Assembly (NCBI GenBank): GCA_945887955.1
Contig: CAMCZO010000024.1
Coordinates: 1 to 34,908, forward strand
DNA: 34,908 nt
Origin: Chitinophaga pinensis
GTDB lineage: Bacteria > Bacteroidota > Bacteroidia > B-17B0 > Aurantibacillaceae
Direction of reading: 5' to 3'
Shown: piece by piece, positions 8,330 to 16,465 of the stretch
How the letters are laid out: every line of letters begins with the position of its first letter
How positions within the stretch are numbered: the first letter of the stretch is position 1
Notes under the pieces: model-generated
Told to the model about the DNA's origin: nothing
What the model saw: only the letters and a program-made list of their open reading frames with translations
The model's database searches: none
Position numbers and translations under genes: made by a program

Positions 8330-9937
8330 ATGAAAAAATTTACGCTACTCTTATTTATTTTATTGTACAATTTCGCTTTCTCACATTCTATTGATAATAA
8401 TGAAATTGGTCTCAGGCATTGGTTTATTCAAAAGGAAAATAAATTTATTGATGGGTCATTTATGATGTTTAAAAATGGAGTTGTTTATATTGAAGATGCT
8501 AATAAAGTAATTACAAAATTTCCTTTTACCTATTTATCAAATCAAGATCAGGCATTTGTAAATAAAAAAAATGATTGGATAAAAAGAATCAATATTATTT
8601 CCCCTCAAAAAAAATCGACTATTCAACGTGTTTTCGATTATAAATTTTGGATAATTCTATTTTCTTTATCTCTTTTTGGATTATGGATTTATTCTCTTTC
8701 TGATAGAAAAAAATTAAAATACCTATATCCCGTATTTTTTATTGGCATTACAATGTCATTATATGGTTTTACAAAAAAAATTCTTTCAACAACAGATCCA
8801 GCTTTTCTAAATTCAGCTTTTTCTCAGTTTTCATCAACAGTATCCACCACCTATGATGCTAATTATTTTTATGTGAATTCAACTGGCATCCCTAACCATC
8901 AGATGATGGTTGGAATTTCCAATACCGGTTGGCAACAACAAGTTCCAGTTTCAAAATGTTATATCAATCCTAATCATTGGAGTATTCCATTAAATCCAGT
9001 GTTAGCAGCAAATCCAGTTCCAGTATCCGCTTCTCATTTCTTAAAAGGTGCAATAGCCATGGCGATAAATGGTGTTCCAATTTTTAATTATCATACCAAT
9101 ACCGGAATAGATTCATATTTAGATGGACAGTTAGATAATTATGGAGGACATTGTGGAAAAGGAGATGACTATCATTATCATACCGCCCCTTTGCATTTAA
9201 TAACTTTAGGCCAGGCATCTCAAACCTTACCTATCGCATTTGGACTTGATGGATATGCGGTTTATGGAAGCCAAGAGCCTAATGGTTCTTCTATGTCAAC
9301 GCTTGATGCTAATCATGGACATAATGGCACTAACGGTGTTTATCATTATCACGGCACAACAACTGCACCTTATATGATAGGAAAGATGGTTGGACAAGTA
9401 ACTGAAGATGCCAATTTACAAATTATACCTCAACCTCAAGGCGCTCCGGTAAGAAACGAAAATTGGACACCCTTAACAGGAGCTTTAATAACATCCTGTG
9501 TCGCTAATGCAAATTATGGGTACAACACATCTTATTCATTAAATGGGATTGCAGGTTATGCAACAAATTATACTGCAACTGCAGCCGGACTTTATACTTT
9601 TAAATATGTAACACCAACAGGAACCACTAATACTAATTATAATGGACCAGCTCAATGTACCGTTCCATCTTTGGGATTTAATGAGATTACATTTTTTGAT
9701 AATTTATTTACTATTTTCCCAAATCCAACGAGTGATGTATTAAATATTAAATTAAGAAAAGATATTAATGAAAAAGACATCCAATGTATTTCAATTTATG
9801 ATTTCAAAGGAAATTTAATTTCTAAAAATGATAACTATAAGTCAAATATTGATATAAAAAATCTATCAAAAGGCACTTATATTATTAAAATAATTTCAGC
9901 AAAATTTGAAGTCACAAAAAAATTAATGATTGATTAA
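8330..9937 (+). CDS. YHYH-domain protein with T9SS sorting tail
   Basis: 535 aa. There is a signal peptide (residues 1-18, MKKFTLLLFILLYNFAFS), then about 85 polar residues, two hydrophobic segments (about 105-123 FWIILFSLSLFGLWIYSL and 132-149 YLYPVFFIGITMSLYGF) joined by a basic loop DRKKLK, and then a large YHYH domain (about 180-450). That domain carries its name-giving His motifs, DDYHYHTAPLHL near 280 and GVYHYHGTT near 336, plus CGKGDDYH and AFGLDGYAVYG. The histidines suggest metal binding, but the family has no proven reaction. The last ~75 residues (IFPNPTSDVLNIKL ... KGTYIIKI) form a type A T9SS sorting domain. The stop overlaps a weak ATG of the next gene; the two are probably one operon. 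Membrane helices inside a T9SS cargo are unusual. Confidence 0.85.
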   Translation: MKKFTLLLFILLYNFAFSHSIDNNEIGLRHWFIQKENKFIDGSFMMFKNGVVYIEDANKVITKFPFTYLSNQDQAFVNKKNDWIKRINIISPQKKSTIQRVFDYKFWIILFSLSLFGLWIYSLSDRKKLKYLYPVFFIGITMSLYGFTKKILSTTDPAFLNSAFSQFSSTVSTTYDANYFYVNSTGIPNHQMMVGISNTGWQQQVPVSKCYINPNHWSIPLNPVLAANPVPVSASHFLKGAIAMAINGVPIFNYHTNTGIDSYLDGQLDNYGGHCGKGDDYHYHTAPLHLITLGQASQTLPIAFGLDGYAVYGSQEPNGSSMSTLDANHGHNGTNGVYHYHGTTTAPYMIGKMVGQVTEDANLQIIPQPQGAPVRNENWTPLTGALITSCVANANYGYNTSYSLNGIAGYATNYTATAAGLYTFKYVTPTGTTNTNYNGPAQCTVPSLGFNEITFFDNLFTIFPNPTSDVLNIKLRKDINEKDIQCISIYDFKGNLISKNDNYKSNIDIKNLSKGTYIIKIISAKFEVTKKLMID

Positions 9938-9950
9938 ATATTTATTTAAA

Positions 9951-11132
9951 ATGAAAAAAAAGCTACTTACAGGGATTTTACTTCTTAATACAACTTTATA
10001 TTTTAGTCAAAGTTTTGTAAAAACAATGAAACGCTTGCCGGATACAGGGCAAAACACAAGCTATACTGGTACTTTTGGTGAGGATAATGATTATTCAATT
10101 AACACACCTTTTTTTATTGATAATGGAAACGGAACTGTTACCGATACCATAACTGGGTTAATATGGCAAAAATCTGATGGTGGAGAAATGACCATTGAAA
10201 ATGCTATAACATATTGTTCAAATTTAATATTGGGCTCAGAAACTGATTGGAGATTACCTAATGCACATGAATTATTTAGTATTATGAATCTTCAATATTC
10301 TAATCCATCATTAGATGCTTCTGTTTTTACGACAACCACTGCACAATATTGGTGGTCGATAGATAAACAAGTAAACGACATCACAAAAATTTGGGCAACT
10401 AATGCGGGGGGAGGCATTGGTAATCATCCAAAAACAGAAACAATTAGTGCCGGAGGAAATAAAAAATTTCATGCAAGAGCAGTTAGAAATCCAATAACTC
10501 CTGTTGTAGTTCAAACACGTTTTACCGACAATGGAAATGGAACAATTAGTGATAATATGACTAATCTTATTTGGGAAAAAACACCATTTGCTGATACTTT
10601 AAGTTGGGAACAATCTTTAATTTATGCAAATACATTAACACTAACTGGGAAGACAGATTGGCGTTTACCAAACATTAAAGAACTACAATCCATAAATGAC
10701 GAAACATTAATAAACCCATCATTGAATACAAATTATTTTAATATTACTAGTGCTAAAAAATATTGGTCATCAACTACACTTCCAAATCAAACATCAAATG
10801 CTTGGTATATGTATACACAATTTGGAATAACAACTTTTGATGCAAAAACAACTAAACACAATTTAATATGCGTTAGAAGTAATCAATTAATAAATAATTT
10901 AAATGAAATTAATTCATCAAAGCTATCCATATATCCTAATCCATTTTCGAATAAAATCACATTAAAAAACACCCTTGGCAATGAAAATTTTGAATTGTAC
11001 AATAGCTTTGGACAACTTATTTTTTCAGGAAAAAATATTGATCAACAAAACTTTGATTCTCTAATTAATGGCATTTATTTTTTAAAAATAACAGCCCAAA
11101 AAACATCTATAATTAAACTTTTAAAAGAGTAA
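9951..11132 (+). CDS. Secreted protein with two DUF1566 domains and T9SS tail
   Basis: 393 aa from the ATG at 9951. An upstream in-frame ATG at 9930 overlaps the YHYH gene, but 9951 places a clean signal peptide (MKKKLLTGILLLNTTLYFSQ) at the N-terminus. Two copies of the DUF1566 (Lcl C-terminal type) domain follow. The first starts near FIDNGNGTVTDTITGLIWQK and contains DWRLPNAHEL. The second starts near FTDNGNGTISDNMTNLIWEK and contains DWRLPNIKEL and YWSSTT. Each is about 125 residues. Residues about 325-393 (KLSIYPNPFSNKI ... LINGIYFLKI) form a type A T9SS sorting domain. DUF1566 resembles C-type-lectin/sulfatase-modifying-type folds and is found in surface proteins; ligand unknown. It lies 13 bases after the YHYH stop and is probably co-transcribed. 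Confidence 0.85.
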   Translation: MKKKLLTGILLLNTTLYFSQSFVKTMKRLPDTGQNTSYTGTFGEDNDYSINTPFFIDNGNGTVTDTITGLIWQKSDGGEMTIENAITYCSNLILGSETDWRLPNAHELFSIMNLQYSNPSLDASVFTTTTAQYWWSIDKQVNDITKIWATNAGGGIGNHPKTETISAGGNKKFHARAVRNPITPVVVQTRFTDNGNGTISDNMTNLIWEKTPFADTLSWEQSLIYANTLTLTGKTDWRLPNIKELQSINDETLINPSLNTNYFNITSAKKYWSSTTLPNQTSNAWYMYTQFGITTFDAKTTKHNLICVRSNQLINNLNEINSSKLSIYPNPFSNKITLKNTLGNENFELYNSFGQLIFSGKNIDQQNFDSLINGIYFLKITAQKTSIIKLLKE

Positions 11133-11174
11133 GCTAATTTTTGATTTGTGATAAAAAAAATCAATAATTAATCT

Positions 11175-11182
11175 TACATTTA
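11175..11182 (+). promoter_or_regulatory. -7-like element before the CDGSH gene
   Basis: TACATTTA lies 14 bases before the ATG at 11197. The nearest TTG (11146-11148) is 26 bases upstream, longer than ideal. The same TACATTTA form occurs in the stronger promoter at 33488-33518. Confidence 0.35.
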
Positions 11183-11196
11183 CAAAAATAAAAAAA

Positions 11197-11436
11197 ATGG
11201 AAAAACCAACAATTGCTGGAAAATCACCACTACCTGTTCAACTAGAAGCTGGAAAAACTTATGCATGGTGTTCATGCGGAAATTCAAGTAATCAACCATT
11301 TTGCGATGGCTCACATAAAGGATCTTCTTTTGTACCTAAAGTTTTTGTAGCCGAAGAAACAAAAACAGCATATTTATGCAACTGTAAGCTTACTGCAAAC
11401 CCTGGATTTTGCGATGGCTCTCATAAAAGCTTGTAA
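11197..11436 (+). CDS. Twin-CDGSH iron-sulfur protein
   Basis: 79 aa, nearly all of it two CDGSH (mitoNEET-type) motifs: CSCGNSSNQPFCDGSH and CNCKLTANPGFCDGSH. Each supplies three Cys and one His to bind a [2Fe-2S] cluster. Tandem-motif proteins of this size are the common bacterial form and may act as monomers with two clusters for electron or cluster transfer in the cytoplasm. There is no signal peptide, unlike the two upstream genes. It follows the DUF1566 gene by 64 bases with a weak -7 element between, so it may be transcribed on its own. The partner and physiological reaction cannot be read from the sequence. Confidence 0.93.
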   Translation: MEKPTIAGKSPLPVQLEAGKTYAWCSCGNSSNQPFCDGSHKGSSFVPKVFVAEETKTAYLCNCKLTANPGFCDGSHKSL

Positions 11437-11460
11437 AAATTTATTGTTCCTTTAATTTAA

Positions 11461-11498
11461 AACAAATAGATACTTAGGTGTATTTTTGTTCTTTTTTT
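11461..11498 (+). terminator. Probable imperfect terminator after the CDGSH gene
   Basis: AACAAA and ATAC on the left pair with GTAT and TTTGTT on the right around an internal mismatch, and the stem is followed by C and seven Ts (11492-11498). The imperfect stem lowers confidence. Confidence 0.4.
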
Positions 11499-11576
11499 AA
11501 ACTTGTAAAATATAATTTTCAGTAATTGTCTTCATTTATAAGTCTTAATTAATATTTAAATACATGCCCAATTATA

Positions 11577-11617
11577 AAACGAGCTGTTTTAAAATGTTGT
11601 TTACTAAAAATATTTTA
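11577..11617 (+). repeat. Direct repeat, copy 1 (ghost start of a kelch-like gene)
   Basis: AAACGAG-(5-6 variable bases)-TTTAAAATG followed by codons for MLFTKNIL, then a stop at 11618-11620. It matches copy 2 at 13679-13718 almost base for base (one 1-base indel and a few substitutions). The similarity covers both non-coding leader and the first eight codons, and ends abruptly. Confidence 0.65.
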
Positions 11618-11849
11618 TAATCACAATGTAAAAACCTTAGCTCCAGACTGAATAATTCAAATTCAGTTTAAAAAATTATAGTCTAATAAGTCTCTTGTAT
11701 TCATCTAACATCCGACTAGATTATATTCATAACTTTCAGAGAGCTATAAAATTATCAAGGTAAAAGAAAAACATGCTTCTACTTTTCAAAAAGATAATTT
11801 CCGATCAAACTATAACTGATTAAAAAAGCTGATTAAATACTAAAAATTG

Positions 11850-11880
11850 TTGTTCAAAAGAAAAAGATATCCTATCTTTA
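11850..11880 (+). promoter_or_regulatory. Promoter of the WG-repeat lipoprotein gene
   Basis: TTG 11850-11852, a 20-base spacer, then TATCTTTA 11873-11880; the last base departs from the TAnnTTTG consensus. The ATG follows 27 bases later. Confidence 0.6.
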
Positions 11881-11907
11881 TTACTTAATTTAGATTTATC
11901 CTTAGTT

Positions 11908-13488
11908 ATGAAAAAAAATTTAAAATTTTTCGTTCTTTTTTTATACGTTGTAATATCTGCTTCATCTTGTGGAGAAGGTGAAAAAAGTGTTTCTCAAATT
12001 AAACTAATTCCTGTCAAAAACGGAAAAGAGTTTCAGTACATTAACATGGAGGGCAAAATTGAAATTAATCCGCAGTTTAGCGAAGCTACAATTTTTAGAA
12101 ACGGATTGGCATTAGTTAAAACTTCTGGTGAAGAACCCAAATGGGGTTTTATTTCAGAAGACGGAAAGTTTGCAATTTCAGCAAATTATAAGTCTGCTAC
12201 TGTTTTTAGTGATGATTTGGCATGGGTAGTTTCTGAAAACGGCCCTCCGAGTGCAATTAACAATAAAGGGGAAATAAAATTTATACTTCAGGATGCTGCA
12301 ACGGTAAAGATTTTTAGCGAAGGTTTAGCTGCATTCAGCATAATTGATAGTAGTGGTGAAAAATGGGGATTTGTAAACAAGGAAGGGAAAATAGCTATCA
12401 ATCCACAATTCAAAAAAACAGGCAGATTTTCAGAAAGCAGATGTGCTGTTGAAAATAATGAAGGGAAGTGGGGTTTTATTGATAAAGATGGTAAAATTAT
12501 GATCAACTATCAATTTACTAAAATCGGGGAAAGGTTTATAAAAAGTAAAGCCGTTGTTTATCTTGAAGAAAAGGCAGGAGTAATTGATGAATCAGGAAAA
12601 TTCGTAATAAACCCTCAATTCTCAATTATGTTTAATGATGGCGATAAATACTTAATTGAACAAGACAAAAAATGGGGTTGGTGTGATAAGGATGGTAAAA
12701 TAATTATTAATCCTCAGTTTGGAGAAGCTTTTCCTTTTATGGGAAATGATTTAGCAGCTGTAAAATCAGGTAAAAGTTGGGGATATATTGATAAAGATGG
12801 CAAAATTGTCATTAATCCACAATTCGATTTGGCGTTGCCATACAATGCTAAACTTGCTTTAGTCTTAACTGGTAAAAAAATTGGGTTTATTGATGCTGAA
12901 GGTAAATATATAATAAATCCTCAGTTTGATGGTGTTTCAAATGACTTGGTAACTTATCTGTTGAATGACTTGAATAAAATCGACTCGAAATTTTATAGTG
13001 TAGCGACTGACTATTTCAATATCACATCAATAGTAAACAGGATTAATATTAACAATCCTGAGGGGCTTTCTTTATCTAGTAAATTATCAGATGTTGTTGC
13101 AAAGTTGAAAATCACAGAAAATGAATTTAGCAAATATTCGACTGTAAATTTGGTGATAAAAAATGAAAAAATTACCAATGATGCTTCGGTCGGTTTTTAT
13201 GTAATAGCACGTGCTTATAAAGAAATTCCTGATGGATGGTACACTCAACAAATATTTAATCCAGATGCAATTGTTCAGCGCTATCTATATAAAATTAGTC
13301 TTTCAGGAAAAGGCAAAGGCAAAGAAAAGGAAGTAAAAGATGCAATTGAAAAAACGTTTACAGGGTACAATAAAGATGAAACCAAATCTACTGAGGCAAT
13401 AAACATTTTTAAAAATGAAAGCCAAACAATTAGATCATACATTGAAAATTATCATATTATGATTGATATAACTAATAACATAAATTAA
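11908..13488 (+). CDS. WG-repeat lipoprotein
   Basis: 526 aa. A lipoprotein signal peptide (residues 1-20) ends SASSC. Residues about 35-345 are eight to nine WG (KWGFIDKDGK-type) repeats of 35-50 residues, each ending in a version of INPQF: examples are KWGFVNKEGKIAINPQF, KWGFIDKDGKIMINYQF, KAGVIDESGKFVINPQF, KWGWCDKDGKIIINPQF, SWGYIDKDGKIVINPQF. WG repeats build a beta-propeller-like or solenoid scaffold whose ligands are mostly unknown. The C-terminal 180 residues (about 346-526) are charged, contain GKGKGKEKEVKDAIEKTF, and match no domain I recognise. It probably sits on the outer or inner membrane by its lipid. It is bracketed by the 40-base direct repeat (11577, 13679) and has its own promoter, consistent with a self-contained acquired unit (inference). 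Confidence 0.85.
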   Translation: MKKNLKFFVLFLYVVISASSCGEGEKSVSQIKLIPVKNGKEFQYINMEGKIEINPQFSEATIFRNGLALVKTSGEEPKWGFISEDGKFAISANYKSATVFSDDLAWVVSENGPPSAINNKGEIKFILQDAATVKIFSEGLAAFSIIDSSGEKWGFVNKEGKIAINPQFKKTGRFSESRCAVENNEGKWGFIDKDGKIMINYQFTKIGERFIKSKAVVYLEEKAGVIDESGKFVINPQFSIMFNDGDKYLIEQDKKWGWCDKDGKIIINPQFGEAFPFMGNDLAAVKSGKSWGYIDKDGKIVINPQFDLALPYNAKLALVLTGKKIGFIDAEGKYIINPQFDGVSNDLVTYLLNDLNKIDSKFYSVATDYFNITSIVNRININNPEGLSLSSKLSDVVAKLKITENEFSKYSTVNLVIKNEKITNDASVGFYVIARAYKEIPDGWYTQQIFNPDAIVQRYLYKISLSGKGKGKEKEVKDAIEKTFTGYNKDETKSTEAINIFKNESQTIRSYIENYHIMIDITNNIN

Positions 13489-13492
13489 ACCA

Positions 13493-13643
13493 ATGAAGAA
13501 TCTCAGATCACAGAATATGGGGTATAGATTTTTAACCTTTTTTTTTATATTTTGCATTAATCTAACTAATGTCACAAAATAAATCTAGTTGTTTATGTAA
13601 AATAAATTCTCCTAAAAATTCATTTTTCATAGTGAGTTATTAA
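13493..13643 (+). pseudogene. Frameshifted remnant of a small secreted protein gene
   Basis: An ATG at 13493 reads 29 codons with a signal-peptide-like core (GYRFLTFFFIFCINLTNVTK) and stops at 13580-13582. In the neighbouring frame, reading continues from about 13572 as SQNKSSCLCKINSPKNSFF to TAA 13641-13643. A signal peptide ending before S-Q fits the second frame, suggesting a one-base frameshift in a secreted protein that is otherwise lost. The fragment is short and the inference is weak. Confidence 0.3.
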
Positions 13644-13678
13644 TTTTTTTTAAATTGATTTAAAATTAGTAAGCTCTC

Positions 13679-13718
13679 AAACGAGATTTTTAAAATGTGG
13701 TTTACGAAAAATATTTTA
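13679..13718 (+). repeat. Direct repeat, copy 2 (start of the kelch-like gene)
   Basis: AAACGAGATTTTTAAAATG and the first codons (MWFTKNIL) of the gene at 13695. Copy 1 lies about 2.1 kb upstream at 11577-11617, on the other side of the WG-repeat gene. Confidence 0.65.
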
Positions 13719-16235
13719 TTTTTTATATTCTTTAATCTGATTATAGAATTTAATTTAATTTCTCAAAATTACACTTGGATGCATGGAAGTAATTCAAATG
13801 GTGTTACAGGTATTTATGGAACTCAAGGCATATCTTCGCCTACAATTGATCCTGGAGGAAGGCATGGCGCTGCAACTTGGGTAGATGCTTCTGGTAATTT
13901 ATGGTTATTTGGTGGAGAAGGTTACTCATCATCAAACAATGTTTGTTGGCTTAACGACCTCTGGAAATATAATGTTTCAAATAATCAATGGACCTGGATA
14001 AGAGGTTCAAATGGGCCTAATCAAATAGGAAATTATGGTTTGCAAGGTATAGCTTCTGTTTCTAACGAACCTGGAGCAAGAGAGTTTTCTGCGTCTTGGG
14101 TTGATGCATCTGGAAATTTTTGGCTATTTGGTGGCGATGGATTTTCCTCAAATAATACGTTTGGCAGATTAGGTGATTTATGGAAATACAATCCAATTAC
14201 AAATATTTGGATTTGGATGAAAGGCTTTAATATCATTAATCAAAATGGAGTTTACGGTTCTCAAGGCACACCCTCTATAAATAATAATCCAGGGGCCAGA
14301 TATGGTTCAGCAACATGGCTTGATGCAACAGGTAATCTTTGCATGTTTGGTGGAAGAGGTTTTCCTGCTTCAGGCTTTGGAGGTTTTTTAAACGATTTTT
14401 GGAAATATAATGTGACATCAAATCAATGGACCTGGATAAATGGTAGCAATCTTACCGGACAAGTAGGAAACTACGGGACCATTAATATCACTTCACCAAG
14501 TAATTCTCCGGGAGGAAAAGAATTCCCTTCTTTTTGGAAAGGAAGTAATGGATTATTTTATCTTTTTGGAGGTAGAAGTTCAGGTTATTTTAATGATTTA
14601 TGGAAATATGACCCAATAGGAAATTTGTGGACATGGATTAGTGGATCAAACATAGGAAATCAACTTGCTACTTATGGAACTATGGGTATTGCATCAGCAA
14701 CAAATAGTCCTGGAGGTAGATTTACAGCCGCGTCTTGGTCGGATGGTTTAGGAGATTTATGGTTGTTTGGAGGAACCGGTTGGACAAGTACAAATTTAAA
14801 TCCACTTAATGATTTATGGAAATACAAACCTAGCACTGGAGAATGGACTTGGATGAAAGGAAGTAATTTAACCAATCAAGCAGGAACTTATGGCATCATG
14901 GGAATTCCTTCAATTAATAATAATCCAGGCGGAAGATTATTTAATACCTGGTGGAAAGAAATCCATACAGATTTTTGGTTATTGGGTGGCGAAGGTTACG
15001 ATTCTAATGGTATAAATTTTGATCATATGAATGACTTGTGGAAATTTAAACCTCCATGCAATCCAGATAGTATTATCACCTCATCACTCCCTATAATTTG
15101 TTCGGGTTCATCTTTAACCTTTACAGCTCTGAATCAATTTCCTTCTAATTTATTGTGGTATAACTCCCCTACAAGCTCAGTTTCAATTGCAAGCGGAAGT
15201 GTTTTTAATAGCCCAACATTAACATCAATAAATTCACAAACTGTTTACAATTATTATGCTGAAGCTAATTCGTGTTCAATATCTCCAAGAAGCTTAATCA
15301 GTGTTACAGTGAACTCATTGCCAATTTTAAGTATAATTGGACCTACAGCAGTTTGTTTTGGCACTTCATCATCATATTCAGCGATGGGAGCATTATCTTA
15401 TACCTGGAATAATGGAGCTATTACTCCAAGTATTTCTATTTCATCAATAAATGCAAGTTTAAATATTAATCTTATTGGTAAAGATATTAATGGTTGCGTA
15501 AACACCCAAAGCCATGTTGTGGTCGCACTTCCATTACCCAATTTAACTATTAGTCCTCTAACTTCATCTATCTGTTTAACAGAATCAATAAGTATAAATG
15601 TAACAGGAAGCAATACTTATAGTTGGTCAACTGGATCAAATTCGTCTTCAATTATAGTTTCACCATTAAGCAACTCAAGTTATTCAGTTATTGGAACCAA
15701 TACTGCTTCAGGTTGCAAAAGCATTGTAACTAATACAATCATAGTTTTTCCATTACCAATAATTTCTATAATTTCTTCTCATTCTATTATTTGTTTAAAT
15801 CAAACAGCAACTATTACTGCTAACACCAGTAATACATATAGTTGGAGCAATGGGATAATCAATTCCCCTATAATAGTTTCTCCAAGCCTTACAACTGTTT
15901 ATACAGTTACTGCAAGTAATTCTATCACAACTTGTAAATCATCCAAACAATTTACATTAAATGTTAGCAACTGCCTCGACATTAATACCTATAAAAATGA
16001 TGACATTTTAATTTCTGTTTTTCCAAACCCAACACATGGAATTTTTGCTATTGAAAGTTTTGATTTAGATATCGATATAAAAATATATAATCCATTGGGA
16101 TTAATTATCTTCAGCGAATTCTTGAATAAAGGAATACATCATTTAAGTTTATCTTCTTTTTCAAATGGTTTATATTTGATCGAAATAAAAACCATAAAAG
16201 GAATACTAAATAAAAAAATAATTAAGGCAAACTAG
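13695..16235 (+). CDS. Secreted kelch-like repeat protein with Ig-like domains and T9SS tail
   Basis: 846 aa. A signal peptide (residues 1-23) ends NLISQ. Residues about 24-452 hold six kelch-like blades of about 65-75 residues, each starting with a form of WTWMKGSN (YTWMHGSN, WTWIRGSN, WIWMKGFN, WTWINGSN, WTWISGSN, WTWMKGSN), then YGTQGI, a PGGR-type turn, NLWLFGG and NDLWKYN. Together they probably form one six-bladed beta-propeller. Residues about 455-765 look like four Ig-like or PKD-like beta-sandwich domains rich in Ser/Thr (VTVNSLPILSI, SYTWNNG, TYSWSTGSN, TYSWSNG). The last 75 residues (ISVFPNPTHGIFAIES ... NGLYLIEIK) are a type A T9SS sorting domain. It is therefore expected to be exported by Sec and displayed or released by T9SS. 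No catalytic motif was seen; binding or adhesion is likely. Confidence 0.88.
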   Translation: MWFTKNILFFIFFNLIIEFNLISQNYTWMHGSNSNGVTGIYGTQGISSPTIDPGGRHGAATWVDASGNLWLFGGEGYSSSNNVCWLNDLWKYNVSNNQWTWIRGSNGPNQIGNYGLQGIASVSNEPGAREFSASWVDASGNFWLFGGDGFSSNNTFGRLGDLWKYNPITNIWIWMKGFNIINQNGVYGSQGTPSINNNPGARYGSATWLDATGNLCMFGGRGFPASGFGGFLNDFWKYNVTSNQWTWINGSNLTGQVGNYGTINITSPSNSPGGKEFPSFWKGSNGLFYLFGGRSSGYFNDLWKYDPIGNLWTWISGSNIGNQLATYGTMGIASATNSPGGRFTAASWSDGLGDLWLFGGTGWTSTNLNPLNDLWKYKPSTGEWTWMKGSNLTNQAGTYGIMGIPSINNNPGGRLFNTWWKEIHTDFWLLGGEGYDSNGINFDHMNDLWKFKPPCNPDSIITSSLPIICSGSSLTFTALNQFPSNLLWYNSPTSSVSIASGSVFNSPTLTSINSQTVYNYYAEANSCSISPRSLISVTVNSLPILSIIGPTAVCFGTSSSYSAMGALSYTWNNGAITPSISISSINASLNINLIGKDINGCVNTQSHVVVALPLPNLTISPLTSSICLTESISINVTGSNTYSWSTGSNSSSIIVSPLSNSSYSVIGTNTASGCKSIVTNTIIVFPLPIISIISSHSIICLNQTATITANTSNTYSWSNGIINSPIIVSPSLTTVYTVTASNSITTCKSSKQFTLNVSNCLDINTYKNDDILISVFPNPTHGIFAIESFDLDIDIKIYNPLGLIIFSEFLNKGIHHLSLSSFSNGLYLIEIKTIKGILNKKIIKAN

Positions 16236-16294
16236 TCTTTTTTATTTTACAATCTATTCTCTTTAAAAAATAGTAAATACAAGTGCACATGATG

Positions 16295-16319
16295 AGTCTA
16301 AATTAAGTTTAGACTGCTT
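16295..16319. terminator. Hairpin between convergent genes (weak terminator)
   Basis: AGTCTAAA (16295-16302) and TTTAGACT (16308-16315) form a perfect 8-base stem with loop TTAAG, followed by GCTTTT. It lies between the convergent ends of the kelch-like gene and cphA, so it may serve the plus-strand transcript. The T run is short. Confidence 0.45.
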
Positions 16320-16465
16320 TTACGATTTATAGGAGTGCCTCCTATTCTTTAAGAAACTACTTGGGCTTAATTAAAAATCAGAAAAAATCTATTAAAATAA
16401 TTTGCAAGAAAAAATCATGAAAAGAAAAGAAAAGAAAAAAAATTAAATCAGAATTAATTATTTAA

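Larger units (their letters stand above)
11437..11907. other. 471-base gap with terminator, ghost start and WG-gene promoter
   Basis: AT-rich and without an intact gene. It contains a probable terminator (11461-11498), a 41-base copy of the start region of the downstream kelch-like gene (11577-11617, reading MLFTKNIL then stop at 11618-11620), and a good promoter at 11850-11880. Confidence 0.6.

Noticed and set aside
9930..9932. ATG at 9930 as the start of the DUF1566 protein
   Set aside because: It overlaps the YHYH stop and adds seven residues before a complete signal peptide that begins at the ATG at 9951.
11141..11164. TTGATTT/AAATCAA hairpin after the DUF1566 gene
   Set aside because: It lacks G/C pairs at the base and a T tract, and overlaps the probable promoter of the CDGSH gene.
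13695..15060. Repeated DNA blocks in the kelch-like gene as a possible CRISPR or tandem-repeat array
   Set aside because: The periodicity is that of protein blades (about 200-215 bases) with diverged codons, not identical repeats with spacers.
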